Assembly: GCF_000001735.4 (NCBI RefSeq)
Contig: NC_003070.9
Coordinates: 24,785,971-24,849,970, forward strand
Direction: 5' to 3'
Length of the DNA: 64,000 nt
Source: Arabidopsis thaliana
Taxonomy: Eukaryota; Streptophyta; Magnoliopsida; Brassicales; Brassicaceae
The notes beneath the pieces were generated by a model. That model did not search any database and was not told the DNA's origin. It saw nothing but the letters and a program-made list of their open reading frames with translations. Numbering within the stretch: position 1 is the stretch's first letter; every line of letters starts with the position of its first letter. The position numbers were made by a program, and so were the translations under genes. Positions 46,674 to 60,075 of this stretch are shown piece after piece.

Positions 46674-47608
46674 ACTGCAAATATTCTTACTGAACCTATT
46701 TATATTTTATCATAATAATATTTAGATTCTTCTTTATTTGAACAATCAATTTTCCATTTTGTTTCGGGATTTTCCCTAAACAAGAATGTTAATTTGTTAC
46801 CTTAAATTGCAGAATTTACTTTGGATTCGACAGGATATAAGAAAACAAAGTTTGAGATTTTGTGAATTTTATATGAATAGAATATAATATGGTTAATGGG
46901 TAAGAGGAAGAGTTTGAAGACGTGTGATCATATACAATATTAACGTAAAACAGGTGATATAGAAATGTAAAAGTACATTTTTGAAAGAGACATAGATAGT
47001 TTAGTTGACATCACATCCTTTATATCCAATTTCATGGGGATTTCAATATTCCAACTCATTAGGGAAAAAACAAAAGAAGAATATTAAATTTAATTAATGA
47101 ACCCACCAAACCTTGAAGTTAAGTATATTATATACACAGTAAACCAGTTATGAACCAAAACAAGTTAAATAAGATATCAAATACACAGTAAGCATGTTCA
47201 CTCATATCGTCGATCATAATTGTCAAAAATGATTGCCACCACAGCATCTATATAATACATACTTAATATACAAATATATCTTAGATTTTAGGCTGCTTTC
47301 TTTTTCTTGATTATTTTAGAAAACCTTAGTCTTACTAATCAAAATACATCCAAAATCAAATCCAACTGTTAACACTTTCTAAGAAATTTTTTCTTCTTTC
47401 TTTCGTCTAAGATAAAAAATGATAATAATGTAAAAAACGAGAAATACATTAGTTTAAATATTTATCTTATTAAATACGGAAGTTTCTTCAGTCAAAAGAA
47501 TATATATAGTGCCTATAAAAAGGCCTTCAAATTATTCACCGTCTCTCATTCTTTCAAAGCCTTCAATATCTCTTATTAATCAAACTAACCAACTTCAAAC
47601 ACAAAAAA
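46674..47608. other. WRKY64 proximal upstream region
   Basis: AT-rich, with TATATATAG near 47502 and a CCTATAAAAAGG TATA-like box near 47512-47523, about 90 bp before the WRKY64 ATG. TCAGTCAAAAG near 47490 is a reverse-strand TTGACT W-box. No gene. Confidence 0.5.
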
Positions 47609-48661
47609 ATGTTCTCCAACATCGATCAAACAGCTGTGGCAGCACTCCTCCGTGGCCAAGGATGCGCTAACAGTCTCAAGAGGCTCCTCGAAAACCACAA
47701 GTTAAGCTCAGATTCAACAGAGCCGCTCATCTACACCATACTCAATTCTTTCTCACTTGCTCTCTCTTTTGTGGACCCGCCTAGTCTTCTACCACACAAT
47801 GAGTCTTCTCTTCAAAACATGACAAGTCATGTTCTTCAGAGATCATCAAAGAAGTAAGTTACCAACAAAAAGCTAAACACTCATTGCATATGTTACGAAC
47901 AAAGTTCATGAGTTTCTAGCTAACTCAAAATAAAGTTAAATAGCAATTGTTTTTTCATGTTACTTTTATGTCTCGTATAATTTTTGATATGCAATTATGT
48001 CTTCTATATTTTTAAGCATTTCTCCAATACATCATTGTAGAAAATATTATGGAGCAGAAGATTTAGAGTATTACAGAGACGAATCCCCGACTCCACGCCC
48101 CGATGACGGCTTCACCTGGAGGAAATATGGACAAAAAACTATCAAAACCTCACCGTACCAAAGGTTAGTCAATTAGGTTACCTAGAAAAACAGAGCAAGT
48201 TCTCTGTTCTTACAAAAAGAAAGTAAATTCTCTTCTTTATTCTTTGAAATACATGTAAATAAAAGTGCTATATTCACAGGTGTTACTATCGGTGTACCTA
48301 TGCAAAAGACCAAAACTGCAATGCTAGAAAGCGGGTGCAGATGATCCAAGATAACCCTCCAGTGTACAGAACTACTTATTTGGGAAAACATGTGTGTAAA
48401 GCTGTTGCAGTTCATGATGATACATATGGTTCTGAAATGATAAAATTCGACCAAGTTGTATCTGAATCGGTTATGCCTCAACTCGCAACAATTGACGAAC
48501 AAGCAATTACCATGGAGGACGAAGCCATAGACCATATCATGAACCAAGAATGTGATATTAATGATTTTTCTGTGGATGATGACCCATTTTGGGCTAGTCA
48601 ATTTCCTCCATTTTCATCGGAAGACATTATGTTTTTTGACAATATTGCTAATCTTGATTAG
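47609..48661 (+). CDS. WRKY64: Group III WRKY transcription factor WRKY64
   Basis: Exons 47609-47853, 48041-48163 and 48280-48661 give 249 residues. Intron positions and phases equal those of WRKY67 and WRKY63. Features: N-terminal ALLRGQGCANSLKRLLE, then DDGFTWRKYGQKTIKTS, group III finger CYYRCTYAKDQNC ... YLGKHVC, and acidic tail INDFSVDDDPFWASQFPPF. Most of exon 3 is almost identical to WRKY67 at the DNA level, pointing to recent duplication or gene conversion. It should bind W-boxes in the nucleus. A hAT-like element lies about 0.9 kb upstream, so its promoter differs from that of WRKY67. Confidence 0.93.
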
Positions 48662-49338
48662 AACCCTTTCCAAGTTTTTTTTAATGTTCCCATGGGGAGA
48701 TTGATCAATTCTTCACTTCTTTTCAGGTTCATGTTTTGTTATTTTAGATTCATATGTATAACTTTTTTTTTTCGTGTAAAGTTTTAACGAGTGATGTATT
48801 TCAAAATTAGAAAAGAAAAGGAGAAAGTAATATCTATCTTTGTAAAATTCCTAAGAGATATAATAATTAAGTACCAAAACGATGTGAAATGTCGCTAAAA
48901 TATAGCAATACTTTAATTATTTATAGTTATTACCGAAATATAATAGTTTTGTGACTTATAATAAATCTACCATAAAGAAAGAAAATCCGTGAAAATTAAG
49001 AGTCAATTTGGAACAAAATGTTTTAAAATGTAGTATATATATGAGACTAGCTTTTTATCTTTAGGCGAATATGATATTTTCATAAAACGTCCACAATAAA
49101 AAAATGTTTTATATTTCATTTGTGCTATTTTTGAAACATTGGGAATGATGTGCTAAATTTGGGAAACTTTTTTATGCAGCATAACTTATGCTGTTTGTTA
49201 AAATTGCTATAATTTTAAATTAATTTTAATAATTTAACAGAATAAAGTTTAAATTAATTTTAAGTATACAAGAGTCCTTACCTAGTGCTACAATAATATT
49301 AAAAAATGCATATATAATAAATAAAACGCATAAACTTT
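48662..49338. other. Convergent spacer between WRKY64 and SUC7
   Basis: AT-rich, expected to contain both 3' UTRs. No further feature recognised. Confidence 0.5.
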
Positions 49339-51272
49339 TTAAGGTAAAACGGTAAATGCCACAATACTGCTGACTGCCGCTGCAATAGCTCCGACCACAA
49401 ATCCTGGTAAGTTTCCATCTCCAAATAACGCATCAATAGGACCAACTCCAAACGATACAATCATTTGTGGTATGACAATTGCCATGTTTAAAACTCCTAG
49501 AGAAAGTCCTGCAAAGATGACAACAAAAAAGACACATCATTATTAATTTGATTTTTTAATATTTATATTACACAAAATAATTGTTGTTGTTTTTATTGAT
49601 AAATTTATGGTAAATTCCTTGTGGTGAATAAAAACCAATTCCGTAAGAATATCAATTCATCAATATTCAATCTAATTAAGTTAGTAGATTACATACATCA
49701 CCTTATATTAAATGTTTTGTTAGATAACTTATTATCCAAATTAACTTAAATTATGAAGATAAATGGAGACTGATCTCTCAATTTTTTTTTTTTGTAATCA
49801 CAAATTTAATTAGCATTTACTAGAGAATGTTTAAATAATTTTAGGAAAAAAAGATGTTAAAAATACTTTGACCGGCGCCGGAGCTGCTTGATATTATAGA
49901 AGCTAGTGCGAACGGAATACTGAATGTAATCTATAAAAAGTTTCAAAAAAATGTTAACAAATATTAAACCATGAATGATAAATTGATCATAATAGTAACA
50001 AAAGTTGTATAAAAGACATGTTGGACTTACAGCAAGAGGAATTCCAAGAAGAGCAAAGAGAGTCAATGCTCCAGCTCTGATGCCATCGGTAGGAAGGGCC
50101 ATTGGACCGGCGATTCTCCGGTGCTCCTCCGCCTTTTTAGTAACCAAAACCGTCATTGCCAAACACACGGCGAGAATAATATTCACAGCTCCCCAAAGCC
50201 TTTTAGCTCCTCCCATCTTCCTACTAATACCTTCAATACCAAGTGACATGACTCCAAGAACGATAGAGTTAAGCATCAATCCCAATGCACCAACATGAAT
50301 TCCTTGGTTGTATAGTTTCTTCATTTTGTCATCTCCTTTTGAGTCTCCACCATACACTTCACGACCCATCCAATCAGTATCGTATAAAAGAAAAGGGAAC
50401 CATGCGATCCAGTTCAAGGCCGTGACGATTAGTAGCATCCACATTGGACGTTTCATTACCTTGAAAGCTCCAAAGATCTCACCGAAGAACGGAGTTTTCT
50501 CGTTGTCGGAGTCTGCCTTAGGCGACCATTGCTTGTCTTCCACGTACCATAGAGCTATGATGGTGACGACTAGGAGGAGAGTGATGGAAAGGAAGAAACA
50601 ACTCTTGAGATTTGCGCAATATATGTCGCACGCTTTAGTCATTGTGAAAGGGAAGATCTTGTAGAGGTTAGTGTACGATCCTGCCGCATATCCCAAAACG
50701 TTTCCAACGGCCATGAAGAAAGAGAAAAACGCGTTTGCCGTTCGCGTTTTCTGAGCGTCTCCAGCTGCTAAATCACCAAGAAAAGCACGGCATGGTCCTT
50801 GGAGAGTGTTGTTAGCCACGTCAAGGATCCAGAACCCGAGAGCGAAGATAACAACGGCTCGCATCTTGACAGGTTTGTCGATTTTGTCTCCCATGCTGTG
50901 GCCGAAATCAGCCGCATATCCGATTAGTACAACAGAAACAGCGACCAGCAAAGCACCCGTGGCGATGAAAGGACGACGACGTCCGAATCTTGACGTGCAT
51001 CGGTCGCTGAAGTAACCGACTGATGGCTGGACAAGCAAGCCGGAGACAGGACCGCAAAGCCAAATGAAAGATGGCCATTTGTGTGGGACTCCAAGAAGCT
51101 GCACGTATGGAGTAAGCAGAGACAGTTGAAGAGCCCAACCAAACTGAATACCGGCAGCAATAGAAGCCACCGATATCATCTTTCTCAGCGGAGATGGCCC
51201 ATCAAGATCCACCGACGAGGAAGACTGTCTATCCACAGTCGTCTCATCTTTGTTTGCTTGGAGGTCACTCAT
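49339..51272 (-). CDS. SUC7: Sucrose/proton symporter SUC7
   Basis: Exons 51272-50031, 49930-49867 and 49508-49339 join to 491 residues. The start MSDLQANK (51272) is chosen over an in-frame ATG at 51281 by family practice. The protein has a hydrophilic N-terminus and twelve membrane segments of the GPH-type MFS fold. Visible family marks are [20 protein letters not shown], the LGVPHKWPS His (residue 64), the loop [10 protein letters not shown], and [14 protein letters not shown]. It belongs to the plasma-membrane sucrose carriers of the SUC1/2/6/7/8/9 clade. As I recall, SUC6 and SUC7 were described as giving aberrant products in some accessions. Here the frame is intact, but exon 2 ends CAAA|GTATTT, so the junction codes Arg (GQ-R-LSLG) where clade members have Gly, and the donor lacks the usual G at -1. 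It may be a weakened or non-functional copy. Confidence 0.92.
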
Positions 51273-51675
51273 CTTCTTCACCCTTGTCTTAGAGGTTGTG
51301 TTTGTTGTTGGCGCTGAGGAGATGAAAGAAAGTGGGCTTGTCTCTTAAAGACAAGGTGGAGAAGAGAAATGAGACTTATATTTCTATAGATTTTTTGATT
51401 CTGTGTTTCAATAGTTTGGAAAAGTAAATCTTTTATAGTAATGCTATAACGCATATATCCTTATAGGATTGTTGTAATAATGACAAGACTAACGTTAATA
51501 AAACCGTAATCAGTTTATCATCTTATCTTTATATCATTTATTTTGAGATTGTGACAGATTTTTCAATTTCTTGTTTCTGTAGTATGACTTTTATAAATGA
51601 TTAACTGAATAACAAGAGATTATAAATGGTTTTGAATGATTTTATATGTATTTCATGTTTAATAACATAGGATAT

Positions 51676-52234
51676 AGAAAGATATTTAATTAGAAATTAT
51701 TAGTTGAATAACAGGAGATCTAAAAAACCAAAAGGGATGATTGGTTGTTGCTGTAAAGTCTTTCCACAGCCCAAAATATGTCTACAACATTAAGACTCAT
51801 CCAGTGTTGCTTTAGACAGTATTACAAAAGCTACCGGCTATATCCCAAATATAGCAAAATCAAATGTCTTGGCTGTACGTTATCAAAATTTCCACATTTG
51901 TATTGTACATCACGTAAAGAAGCCTGTGAACTTTCTTTCTCTCTCTATTTTTTCACAATTGTTTTGCTCTTTGCACTAAAGAAAAGAATATCTAATGACA
52001 AAAATTAACATGACTATAATATAAAGATAAGTAAATACTTTTACACTAAAATTTTGTAGCACTAACAAGTGTTTTATGTTTTTAAATGAATATCGTATTC
52101 GTTTTATTAAATAAAAACTTTAATTCAGTTTGTAAATAATATTATATTTATTAAATCCAAAAAAATATTATTTAAATCCATATACAGTGATGATGATGCT
52201 ATCACGACAAATTAGTCCAAAATGGGCAGCGTAT
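51676..52234. repeat. Dispersed repeat, copy 1 (about 0.55 kb)
   Basis: Starts AGAAAGATATTTAATTAGAA and ends near AATGGGCAGCGTAT. The second copy, in the same orientation, is at 58350-58902. The outer parts (for example TCACGACAAATTAGTCCAAA) are nearly identical; the middle (about 51894-51965 here) is replaced in copy 2. No coding capacity and no clear terminal repeats. The two copies flank RPL10C and COX19-1. Confidence 0.8.
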
Positions 52235-52702
52235 ATTTTCTTATATGGGCCTAAACAAAGGAAACTAACTAATTATAATCAACTTATGATCATCAGTCAA
52301 TTATGAAAGGTTATATTTGACAGGAGATTGTGTGTTTAAAACCATTTTGAGTATATCTGTTTTGAATCATTTGAGACAATTGTGATTTTTGCTTGTTCTG
52401 ATCCCATTCTTTTAGTCTCGTGCATATGTGATCTTGTATTGTCTAATAAGGATTATGATCTGTCCCCTAAACTTCAAAATTTGGAGGCCATGATCTGATT
52501 TTTGAATGTGGTTCTTATAGTTTTTTGCTTGATATTTTGCAGACCAACAAAGAATGATGGTGAATATCCATCTAAGTCAAATACAGATTCCATTTCTCTT
52601 TTAATACAAATCAAATAAGAAAACTGAAGCTTGCAAGCTCGCTTGTACTAAGTTTCTGAAAGTTTTTATTCTCGACTAAATAATGTCCAAGATGGAAGCA
52701 AG

Positions 52703-52738
52703 ACATAAGCTCCATTGTTGATAGAATGGAGCTTATGT
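52703..52738. repeat. 14-bp perfect stem hairpin
   Basis: ACATAAGCTCCATT (52703-52716) pairs with AATGGAGCTTATGT (52725-52738) around an 8-nt loop. Too short for a plant miRNA precursor by itself; may be a small inverted-repeat remnant. Confidence 0.55.
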
Positions 52739-53109
52739 TGGCTTTTGTTTTTGTTTCAAAATGGTTTTTAACTTATGTGTGATTGCTTAGCCAAATGTGG
52801 ACTCTGAAGATGGTTTTCAGTTTTAGATATGAATGTCCTTGTTACTATTGTTACACAGTCACACAGAGTTTACAAAAGATCATTCATCATTGTTTATAAG
52901 AGAACAAATTGATAACATATATCTTTTTGATGTGGATGGATTTGTTAACCCTCTAGAAGAACACCCAAATTTGGCTACAAAGTTGTCAACACATTGTTCT
53001 TCGTTCTTCTTTGACTTTGACTAAAAATAAAAATAAACCTCGGCCTAAGAAAATAGCGTGTTCACATTGGATGATTAAGGCCTGGACCGAGTATCAAATA
53101 ATATCTAAA

Positions 53110-53172
53110 TGGGCCTAGCTAAGCAGTTACGTAAGCTAAATTTAGGGTTTGTTTTTGCCGCACCTATAAAAT
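53110..53172 (+). promoter_or_regulatory. RPL10C promoter: site II, telo-box and TATA
   Basis: TGGGCC (site II) at 53110-53115, TTAGGGTTT (reverse telo-box AAACCCTAA) at 53142-53150 and CTATAAAATA from 53164 lie within 130 bp of the ATG. Site II plus telo-box is the standard combination in Arabidopsis ribosomal-protein promoters and couples them to growth. Confidence 0.75.
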
Positions 53173-53237
53173 AACAACACAGCTTCCCATTTGTAATTTC
53201 TAGGGTTTTGCAAAACCAACACCGAAGATCCAACACG

Positions 53238-54469
<1,232 letters not shown>

Positions 54470-55220
54470 GAATGAAGAAGATGATGATGATTTGTGGTTG
54501 TAGAACCGATAATGTAGTTTCTGCTCTTTTCTGTTTCAATTTTATTGTAACAGTTGTAGACAAGGATCCTCGTATGATTCCAAGACAATTGTTTCAACAT
54601 GTGTTTCTTACTTTTATAATTCCATCATCCAGTTTCTCCTTTAGATTCACTGCTTATTTCTCAGTAAGTATCTCGAATCGGACTCTTTAATTGGACTTTG
54701 AGTTTGGCTTCGGCCACAGTATTTTGGAAAGGAAAGTTGGTCAAACGTGAATAATGAATGTTTCGGACTTCCCTATCTCTTAAATTTCATCGAAACATAC
54801 ACAATCCAAACAAAATCAAAAAAGAAAAATCTCCGGACCTAATCCTATTCCTAATTCAGTCCGTCTTTATCATTTTGCAAAGATCATCGGATCACTCTTT
54901 GTTATAACCGTGGATCAATTGTCAACCACAAAACTGTTTTTCCTTCACGTTTCCCAATTAGTTAGCAACTCTCTAAGTTTAATTAAGAGAGATTTGGCCT
55001 CATTAACCATAGATATTAGAATGGATCCAGTAAGTACATGAAACTCGAAGGTATGGGCCATTATGGGCCTGAACCAAACATGAAAGAGCTGGGATAACTG
55101 ACCTTTCTTTTTGACATTTGAGCATCGAGCCTCACAGTGCAAGAGTTCTATTATAGAACTCCTATACTAACACCGATCAAGAGGCAAATCTCCCAACTCT
55201 TCCAACTTCCAAGGCTCGAT
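54470..55220. other. Intergenic between RPL10C and COX19-1
   Basis: About 750 bp with the RPL10C 3' UTR and COX19-1 promoter. GGCCCA/TGGGCC motifs (site II) occur at about 55047-55063, in the range expected for a mitochondrial-protein gene promoter. No gene. Confidence 0.5.
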
Positions 55221-56187
55221 ATGAGTACAGGTGCGTTTTCTTCTCTTCTCATTATGATTTCTTTTCTTTTTTTTCTATTCCGATTTCTCTGGAATTGAAG
55301 ATGTGATGATGATTGAAATTGGATTGAAATCACCTTAAATACCAGATTTATGAGATAGCTTTTGGAACTAATCACTGCTAATTGATCATCATCATCTGCA
55401 ATTGTGTATGTACTGATTAGTCCTGGAATTAATCTTTAGAGCCAGTAAATTCTCTCTGTTGTTGGAGACAAGATAACTGTGCTTGAGTTTGGTTTATTAG
55501 TAAAACCCAAAACCCTAGATCAACAAAGGTTCATACTTTATAGATTTCCCACTAATGTTGTATCTTGTTTTGTATTTAATCAAATACACTACAACCTATA
55601 TTGATTTAGTTAGAAGAGAGGAAAAACAGGTTTTAATGATGATCACTATAAAGTTCGATCTGAATCGTTACTCGTGTTCATGGGGGGCAGGTGGAGCATT
55701 TGGAGGAAACAGAGGATTAAGACCAATACCACCAGAGAAGGGCATTTTCCCTTTGGATCACTTGCACGAGTGTGATGCGGTATTCTTCAACAAACGATTT
55801 TTCTTATGACCTTTGTTTGGTTATATTTCAGTTTATTCACTTTTAGCTTTCATTTTTTGTTTTCAGGAGAAGAAAGAATATCTTGGTTGTCTTAAGTCTT
55901 CAGCTCACAAATCTGAACAATGTAGACATCTCTCTAAGAAATATCTCCAGTGTCGAATGGCTAAGTACGTCTTTTTTCTTACTTTTGTCACCATCATAGT
56001 TTCTCTCTAGTTCATGTTTACTTGGGTCGTACTCGTATCGAGGAATGTTGGATGGGTTTAGATCATGATAGTGATATTATTATGCAGGAACTTGATGGCA
56101 AAGCAGGATATGGCTGAACTTGGATTCAGTGGTGTTAAAGAACTTGATTCCACTGAAGATAAGAATACAGAGAGTATCGAACATTGA
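55221..56187 (+). CDS. COX19-1: Cytochrome c oxidase assembly protein COX19-1
   Basis: Exons 55221-55230, 55691-55779, 55867-55964 and 56088-56187 join to 98 residues (MSTGGAFGGNRGLRPIPPEK...). The CHCH domain shows the twin C-x9-C pattern: C-DAEKKEYLG-C and C-RHLSKKYLQ-C, which forms two disulphides after import through the MIA40 pathway. COX19 acts in the mitochondrial intermembrane space (and partly the cytosol) in copper delivery to complex IV. Length and motif fit the family exactly; from memory AT1G66590. As in RPL10C, the first coding exon is only ten bases. Confidence 0.93.
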
Positions 56188-58349
56188 AAGGTTGACAAAA
56201 GAAAACTTTGAGCCTCATTTTGTAAAATTTTGGATTAACATTGGGATAGCATTTGAGATTTTAGGTCCTAAAACCCAACTACTATGAAAGTATATGCTTC
56301 AGATTCACCAATTTTTATACGTATGTATTCCTGTGTGAAATAAAGCATTATACAAAGCCTGAAACAGAAGCAAAGTATTGTCTTCGGTCCATATTCGTTT
56401 GTAGACTTTTTGGGCTAAAGAATATTTGTTTGTGGATATTAGTCCATATTGATTTCTCTTATCTAGTTTAGTCGTAGTGAAACTTAACAAACAAAATATT
56501 AGTATAATTATGTTTTAGTTTTGGTTAATAACAGTATGAAAATATTCCACTTTATAATTACTCTATTAGACCCATTTCTTTATATATCATTTTCTCCAGA
56601 CAAAGGTCTTAGATTTAAACAAACAAGATAAAGTAAAACCATTGCAAGTGTTGAATGTTATTATGTAAAGTATGTGTCATATTAATCGACCGTTTTTTCA
56701 CAAGTTTTGAAAATTAGCCTAAATTGTAGTACACGGTTTTTGGTTATCTATAAAGAAAAAAAGGTGGGCGTCGTATTCATTTTGAATACTTATTTGGTTT
56801 ATTGAAAAAAAAAATCCTTTGAAAACCAAAGTCAAATAGAATTTTTCCTCTTTCGATCTAGATTTCTAAATTAAAATCTTGGTTATTCAAAATCGCCGCC
56901 TTGAACCAAATAGATAACTAAAGACAAATTGTTTTTCATATATAACTAAAAAAAACACTTTCAATTATATCGATCTACTACTATTCAAACCTTTATACTA
57001 TTTCAATCGTTATTCAAGTTTTGTTGCTATTACTTGTCTCTCCTATTCATACGTCTTTTTTTACTTCCAAAAATTCTCCTGTCAAACTTCACCTCTTGTG
57101 TCACCAATCGTATCTACATTCTATTTTTGAAGAAGGAAAATAAACAAAGGTAGAATGGCGGACATGATGCGATCGTTTTTTGTTGTCAATTTTGTTATTT
57201 TGATTTTTATGATCATATACTATGGTGAAACGAAAACAATAAGTGATTAGTGTGACAATAATGTTTTAAGTTCAACTATGTAATCAAGCGAGAATATATA
57301 ATCTCTCTGTCTCATATTATTATTGTCTAGATCGGCATTGTCCTAAATTCTTTAGACCCACTTGATTTTATTTTTGGTTACAACGCAACCATATCCAACG
57401 AAAAGAAGATAGGAAATTAGAAAGATACTATATAGTTGTTTATATAGTTGTTAATGCCAAGTATATATATCACGCAAACAATGTATGTTCTATATACAAA
57501 ACTTAGTAACTAATATAATTTTATTTAGTATGATATGCAATTAGCTACAAACAATAATGTACTCCAGATATTATTTCAAAATTTGTCCACTACTCGACAA
57601 ACACGACATATTAGTTAATCATTAAAACTCAATAGATCTGTTCAATGAGATAACTATTGAATCATCGATTCCTCCACAGTCGGGTTGACATAAAGAAACT
57701 GTGCGATCCGCAGAATCTAGAGTAAAACAGAGTTGCAAAGAGAAGAGAATCCAAAGAGAAAAACTATTATAAGAACTCATGTTTATGATTTGCTCAAGAG
57801 AACTTGTTCTTTCCTGAATATTTTTGTTTTGTAAAGCGGACAATTTTTTGTAAGAAGAGGTAGATTAGAAAGATTCCGTTTACTTGGACAGCAATTAAGT
57901 CTCAAGTCTTCGTCTTTTGTCTTTTATCTTTTGTCTTTCTCAATCAAGACTAGTAAGAAATGCCTTTATGGCTATATGTGTTCGTAGGCCTACTGAAACA
58001 ATCTCGCTTCTTCCATCTTTTGAATTTTCTTCCTCCATTATTTGCAAGATAAATTTAAAAAAAAAGAAAAAAAAAAAGAGTACCGATATAAAGTTGTAGA
58101 CCGTTTTAGAGAATTTAAAATTTTGTAACTGGACAATACTTTAGAATGCCCAGTTTCATCTAATTAATACAGGCCCATTAAAACTCTATCAAGCCCAGTT
58201 CCAAAACCATCAACACTTTAAAATTTCCCAGTTCTCAAACTCGTAGATAAAGCGCGTGAACATCAGTCTCTATCTTCTTTGTCAATGTCAAAATCGGCGA
58301 TCATCCAAAGTTATCATCTTTCTCATAAACCCAATTTTTTTCCACAGCG
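56188..58349. other. Intergenic downstream of COX19-1
   Basis: AT-rich. Contains the COX19-1 3' UTR, a plus-strand frame at 57155-57253 that encodes a signal-peptide-like sequence with no continuation, and a minus-strand frame at 57622-57780 described separately. GGCCCA motifs lie near 58172. Confidence 0.5.
57622..57780 (-). CDS. Possible secreted short peptide or receptor-kinase remnant
   Basis: From the ATG at 57780 the minus strand encodes 52 residues: [19 protein letters not shown] (signal-peptide-like), TLDSADR, then [10 protein letters not shown] and a short tail to a stop. The C-x3-CGG pattern right after a signal peptide recalls the start of GUB_WAK_bind extracellular domains of WAK/LRK10L receptor kinases, so this may be the first exon of a lost gene. 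No introns or kinase domain are visible nearby. Low confidence. Confidence 0.22.
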   Translation of the reverse strand: MSSYNSFSLWILFSLQLCFTLDSADRTVSLCQPDCGGIDDSIVISLNRSIEF

Positions 58350-58902
58350 AGAAAGATATTTAATTAGAAATTATTAGTTGAATAACAGGAGATCTAAAAA
58401 AACAAAAGGGATGATTGGTTGTTGCTGTAAAGTCTTTCCACAGCCAAATATGTCTACAACATTAAGACTGATCATCCGGTCTTGCTATAGACAGTATTAC
58501 AAAAGCTACCGGCTACATCCCAAATATAGCAAAATCAAATGTCTTCGCTGTACGTTATCAAAATTTCCACAGCAACTTAACATTGATACCAAAAAAAAAA
58601 AAATTCCATAGCAGTACTCCACAAAAAGAATCTCTAATGACAAAAATTAACATGACTATAATATAATATAAAGATAAATAAATACTTTACACTAAAATTT
58701 TTTATATAGAGTATAAATTTTGTAGCATTAACAAGTGTTTTATGATTTTAAATGAATATCGTATTCGTTTTATTAAATAAAAGCTTTGATTCAGTTTGTA
58801 AATAATATTATATTTATTAAAACCAAAAAAATATATATTTAAAATCCATATACAGTGATGATGATGCTATCACGACAAATTAGTCCAAAATGGGCTGCGT
58901 AT
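58350..58902. repeat. Dispersed repeat, copy 2 (about 0.55 kb)
   Basis: Same orientation as copy 1 (51676-52234). The match breaks off abruptly at GGGCTGCGTAT, about 35 bp before the left arm of a long inverted repeat, which suggests a rearrangement or insertion at that point. Confidence 0.8.
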
Positions 58903-58938
58903 CTACACGGACAGAGAAATTGATTACTTTTTTTTTTT

Positions 58939-59384
58939 ACTAAAATTTTAGATTTTATGATATGCTAAAATTTTATGCAGAATCTTTTGCATGCACATCA
59001 AAATACGTACGTATGATACATCAAATTTAATTATGATTAGTTAATTATGAAAAGATTATATTAAAATTGATTAATTTTTTTTTTTTAATGACTTTTACCC
59101 TACTTCCCTCTTTTTCATTAGCACGAAAGAACAAAACATTGTGGATACCGTCATAGCGAAAGTGGGTAACGAGAAAATAGAATGTTTTTACTCTGTTTTA
59201 CGCATTCCTACCATTTATTTTATTGCAGTTGACCCTATATCTTTCTCTTATTTCTCCCATGCAAGTGGATTTATAAATATATCAGTTTAATAATTATATT
59301 TTGATGTATCATACGTACGTATTTGATGTGCATGCAAAAGATTCTGCATAAAATTTAGCATATCATAAAATCTAAAATTTTAGT
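58939..59384. repeat. Long inverted repeat with about 85-bp arms (foldback)
   Basis: Left arm 58939-59024 and right arm 59301-59384 are reverse complements with only single-base indels; both hold TTTTGCATGCACATCAAA-like and ACGTACGTATGATACATCAA blocks. The loop is about 276 bp. The structure fits a foldback/MITE-like element or a natural hairpin locus that could feed small-RNA production if transcribed. Confidence 0.8.
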
Positions 59385-60075
59385 AGAGAATTTGTTCAAA
59401 GTAACCGATCGTAGAATCTGTAACAGTTGCTCCATCCGTAGGTATTAATATCACTAAAAAAAAAGCTTGAACACGTCACTTATTCAACATCACTTAAATG
59501 ACGTAAAATTGAAAAATGGGAAGGATATTAACAGCAGTTAGTTGATAACTAACATTGACGTAAACCATATACATAAATGACGCAACATGCCGTTTTTAAT
59601 TTGTAGTGCGGTTTCAATATTCTCTCTAGTTTTTGGTTCGAAATCCATTTTCACGATAGTAACTCTAGTTTTTGAACTGGGTTTGTTCACCCCAGATAAC
59701 CGATATCGCTATAAAACCAGTGGTGGACCCATGTGTATTACAGGAGGGTTAGCTAACCTCCCGAAATTTCAAAATTTTAGTTAATATTTTGGGGTTTTCT
59801 TATATTTGAATATAGCCCAATTTGTTTTAATGACGTAGTGTTTTGAACAACTTGACCCAAGTAATACAATTCTGAATCCGTCCCGGTATAAAACACCTTA
59901 GTTTATTTCCATTTCTTTTTGTTATTGTTGCTCTAAAAGATATATAACCAAATTTTTTTAGTTAAAAACATCTATTATTTGTGATCTTAGCAACAACAAC
60001 AAAAAAATCATTTGCGGTGGACTTGTTAAACTTTGATTCAAGTCAAAAATATACTTTACCCTCTCATTTTCACCT

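Larger units (their letters stand above)
51273..53109. other. Divergent intergenic region between SUC7 and RPL10C
   Basis: Contains the first copy of a 0.55 kb repeat (51676-52234) and a 14-bp stem hairpin (52703-52738). Open frames such as 52833-53024 have no recognisable features. Confidence 0.5.

Noticed and set aside
50005..50298. Plus-strand frames opposite SUC7 exon 1
   Set aside because: Antisense shadows of the long SUC7 exon; no independent features.
52703..52738. Short hairpin as a miRNA precursor
   Set aside because: Stem is only 14 bp; plant miRNA precursors need a duplex of about 21 nt plus a lower stem.
52833..53024. 63-residue frame upstream of RPL10C
   Set aside because: No signal, domain or splice evidence; sits in the RPL10C upstream region.
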